In this document: piece after piece, positions 5,425 to 7,178 of the stretch
Numbering within the stretch: the stretch's first letter is position 1
How the letters are laid out: every line of letters begins with the position of its first letter
Origin: Nostoc sp. CHAB 5715
GTDB lineage: Bacteria; Cyanobacteriota; Cyanobacteriia; Cyanobacteriales; Nostocaceae
Assembly: GCF_020829685.1 (NCBI RefSeq)
Contig: NZ_JAIVFR010000318.1
Location: 1-7,178 of the forward strand
Length of the DNA: 7,178 nucleotides
Direction: 5' to 3'
Program-made: the position numbers and the translations under genes
Notes under the pieces: model-generated
What the model was told of the DNA's origin: nothing
Seen by the model: the letters and a program-made list of their open reading frames with translations, nothing else
Databases searched by the model: none

Positions 5425-6676
5425 AGCTTTTTTGGAAGTTTTGAATAATTTCAGGCTTTAATTGCATAACAAAATCTTTTCGAGAATTAATACCTGCTGC
5501 TATAAAGTAAAACTCAATAGTTGTAAAAATATAGTCTTCCGCAAAAAAATCTGGCATTTGAGACGCTAAAAACATAATCATCGGAACAGTAACTAAAGAA
5601 TTAGCATATTTAAGTTTAAGTGTTATTTTTACTAAAAAATTAGTAAATAGTAATAATCCCGGAATTCCTTGTTCTGCTAACACATTTAAAAATATATTAT
5701 GTGCATGATAACCTTTATGTCCCCAAACTTTTACTCCTATCTGTTCTGGAAAAACTCCTATGCCTATACCAGTAAGTGGATTTTTAATAGTTTCATTAAT
5801 AGCTGCCTGCCATATTTCAAACCTTGACAAGCTTGTTCTTATTATAGTATTAAACATTTTTTTATTTGGATTTACTAAATTTGAATTTTCTGAAAATACA
5901 TTAATTAATGGAAATATTTTACTATCTGCCAAACCAATTTTCTGTGTAGAAACTGGTATGGTTACAATGCATAAAAATAAAAAGCTAGTTAAATAAATCA
6001 TTTTTCTAAAACTAATAATTTTATATATTAGCAAAAGAAACATACCAAGCATGAAAGTTAACCAACCATTTCCACTTGCAGACAAAGCTAAAGAAATTAT
6101 AAAAATTAATTCGCTTACATATAATTCAATTTTAGAAATCTTATTCTGCTTTTCTAAAATCAGGCTTAAACATAATCCAATGGCTAATATTACCCCAAAC
6201 TGATTAGGGTTTTGCATAATTGACCCAATCTCGGGATAAAAGCTGGGGAATTTTAATAATTTGAAAATCCAGTGGTTGGGAAGTAAAACTTCTAAAAAAC
6301 CCAAAACTGCAATTATCTGTAGTAAATATAATATGCAACGATAGTAAAATGTTAAATTTGTATTATTAAAAGTTAACACTAAAAAAGCAAAAAATAATAT
6401 ATAGTAAATTGAATATTTTATACTATAAGTAATAGCAATATTTGGAAATTGACTCATTAATGAGGAAAGCCACATCCACAAATACATTAGAGTTATAGAT
6501 ATCAAAATGACTTTATGCTTTTTAACAACTTCTGGTATAGATTTTAAAGACAAACTAATTACACCAAAGCTAAATGCAGGAAGTAATAAATAATGAATAC
6601 CAATATTTATTCCAGGAAATTTAATCCGCCCTAAAAGTGAAGCAAATAGTATGAGCAGGAAAAATATATTAATCAT
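5417..6676 (-). CDS. O-antigen ligase/polymerase-like membrane protein (Wzy/WaaL superfamily)
   Basis: This 419-residue protein is strongly hydrophobic, with roughly ten membrane segments and a larger extracytoplasmic loop at about 242-330. That loop and its end carry the family signature: RFEIWQAAI (285-293), NPLTGIGIGVFP (299-310) and HAHNIFLNVLAEQGIPG (324-340), with His324 and His326. Family members either polymerise undecaprenyl-linked repeat units or ligate the finished glycan to lipid or protein at the periplasmic face. The two cannot be told apart by sequence alone. It is the first gene of the operon, overlapping the GT4 gene in the arrangement ATGATTGA. The ATG at 6676 has only a poorly spaced AAGG (6679-6682), but it begins naturally with a membrane segment. 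The coding region is visibly richer in A and T than the radical SAM gene, which may indicate different ancestry. Confidence 0.88.
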   Translation of the reverse strand: MINIFFLLILFASLLGRIKFPGINIGIHYLLLPAFSFGVISLSLKSIPEVVKKHKVILISITLMYLWMWLSSLMSQFPNIAITYSIKYSIYYILFFAFLVLTFNNTNLTFYYRCILYLLQIIAVLGFLEVLLPNHWIFKLLKFPSFYPEIGSIMQNPNQFGVILAIGLCLSLILEKQNKISKIELYVSELIFIISLALSASGNGWLTFMLGMFLLLIYKIISFRKMIYLTSFLFLCIVTIPVSTQKIGLADSKIFPLINVFSENSNLVNPNKKMFNTIIRTSLSRFEIWQAAINETIKNPLTGIGIGVFPEQIGVKVWGHKGYHAHNIFLNVLAEQGIPGLLLFTNFLVKITLKLKYANSLVTVPMIMFLASQMPDFFAEDYIFTTIEFYFIAAGINSRKDFVMQLKPEIIQNFQKSYD

Positions 6677-6833
6677 AACCTTGTCGTTGTGGATACTTTT
6701 TTGACAAAAAAACGCTAAATTAAACCCACATTCGCAAGTTTAAGCAGAGATTATGATATTTTGTCTCAGCTAAGAGGATGTTTTAAAAGTCCGATTCTAG
6801 GTATCAAAACGTTTTAGATCCTCCTAAATCCAC

Positions 6834-6900
6834 GCCAGTTGCTCATGGGGGAAACCCCCATGCGCTAAAGCGTCTCCCCTTGGGAGAAGACCGCACTGGC
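6834..6900. repeat. Nested cloverleaf-like hairpin cluster inside the MITE
   Basis: An outer stem, GCCAGT-T-GC (6834-6842) with GC-ACTGGC (6893-6900), encloses three consecutive perfect hairpins. They are CATGGGGG/CCCCCATG with loop AAA (6844-6862), CGCT/AGCG with loop AA (6863-6872) and TCTCCC/GGGAGA with loop CTT (6873-6887). Together they form a four-way junction. It lacks tRNA-conserved positions, so it is not called a tRNA. Confidence 0.7.
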
Positions 6901-6930
6901 TCCCTGATAAATTGGGGGACTTTGATTCTT

Positions 6931-6947
6931 CCCCCTTTTTAAGGGGG
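6931..6947. repeat. GC/AT hairpin inside the MITE
   Basis: CCCCCTT (6931-6937) and AAGGGGG (6941-6947) form a 7-bp hairpin with loop TTT. The same C run could instead pair with GGGGG at 6914-6918, giving two competing folds. This 'cccccttttt aaggggg' block is of the type that recurs in Nostoc intergenic repeats. Confidence 0.6.
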
Positions 6948-7014
6948 GTAGGTGGGATCAATAAGTACCTAAAATCACAGTAAAATACTTTTAAAACATC
7001 CTCTCAAATACTGA

Positions 7015-7178
7015 GTACGTAAAGAATATTATCATATTACAGCCATTGACGATGTACGTAAACTTAAGAGCGATCGCCAGCCTCTAGATTTACCAAAAAT
7101 AACCATCGGTGAAGCTCTGAAAGCTAAACTAGGAATGGAGTTTGGTTTGCAAATTTCATTTTTGAGAAATCCCAATTA
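7015..7178 (+). CDS. Unidentified open frame running off the right edge, start not seen
   Basis: After a TGA at 7012-7014 the plus strand is open for 54 codons to the window end. The translation is rich in charged residues and looks protein-like: VRKEYYHITAIDDVRKLKSD, then a middle part ITIGEALKAKLGMEF. The only ATG in frame is near 7135, which would discard most of it, and no ribosome site is visible before the frame. Because the open part starts just 11 bases past the MITE, it may be a gene fragment that lost its 5' end. A chance open frame is also possible; the opposite strand is open over much of the same stretch. No family recognised. Confidence 0.3.

Larger units (their letters stand above)
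6773..7004. mobile_element. MITE-like element with 18-bp perfect terminal inverted repeats
   Basis: AGAGGATGTTTTAAAAGT (6773-6790) is the exact reverse complement of 6987-7004. The similarity continues inward imperfectly: GATTCTAGGTAT (6793-6804) pairs with the complement of gtacctaaaatc (6965-6976), and GATCCTCCTAAATCC has a similar partner near 6947-6960. The element is 232 bp long and has no transposase frame. Its interior is full of hairpins. These are the traits of a miniature inverted-repeat transposable element moved by a transposase elsewhere. I see no clear target-site duplication. It lies about 97 bases upstream of the polymerase-like gene and may influence its transcription. Confidence 0.8.

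Noticed and set aside
5760..5996. Plus-strand 78-codon frame
   Set aside because: Antisense to the polymerase-like gene, within its conserved NPLTGIGIGVFP region; a shadow frame.
6697..6711. tttttt-gac-aaaaaa symmetry upstream of the polymerase-like gene
   Set aside because: A simple A/T run likely to arise by chance in such AT-rich DNA; no supporting promoter or terminator context.
6834..6900. Cloverleaf fold considered as a tRNA
   Set aside because: Arm lengths, loops of 2-3 bases and absence of a TTCG-type T loop or anticodon loop do not fit a tRNA.

Overview
The window looks like an accessory stretch of a filamentous or otherwise repeat-rich cyanobacterial chromosome, with Nostocales as the best guess. 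It carries five copies of the HIP1 octamer GCGATCGC (1489, 1513, 2071, 2975, 7070), heptanucleotide tandem repeats (3970-4002), an iterated palindromic-repeat-like segment (about 1309-1339) and a miniature inverted-repeat element (6773-7004). All of these are typical of such genomes. No rRNA, tRNA or CRISPR array was seen.

Left part (1-1300, minus strand): a compact peptide-modification locus. A 97-residue precursor-like peptide (988-1281) has an acidic leader ending in a double-glycine motif and a Cys-free, proline-rich core with a duplicated GIPA segment. It is followed by a radical SAM enzyme (864 to the left edge, incomplete) with the cluster motif CNLRCLHC. This arrangement is that of a ribosomally made, post-translationally modified peptide (RiPP) system. 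I do not recognise the core as any product class I know, and it is the most interesting item here. A small hairpin lies between the two genes. The enzyme's reading frame is open, without a start codon, right back to the precursor stop codon.

Second part (1521-2576, minus): a membrane-anchored or exported SGNH/GDSL hydrolase with all four catalytic blocks. It points the same way as the peptide locus, 239 bases upstream of it, and no functional link is shown.

Middle (2577-4025): mostly non-coding, AT-rich DNA. It holds two small plus-strand reading frames: a tandem helix-turn-helix-like peptide (3029-3292) and a possible ribbon-helix-helix peptide (3499-3711). It also contains AT-rich inverted repeats and a heptamer repeat tract.

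Right part (4026-6676, minus): an exopolysaccharide-type cassette transcribed right to left. It encodes an O-antigen ligase/polymerase-like membrane protein, then a family GT4 glycosyltransferase overlapping it by 8 bases, then a small two-helix membrane protein. Together the first two would add sugars to, and polymerise or transfer, a lipid-linked glycan at the inner membrane. A 232-bp MITE with 18-bp perfect terminal inverted repeats sits just upstream of this operon. Beyond it, an unidentified plus-strand reading frame without a visible start runs off the right edge.
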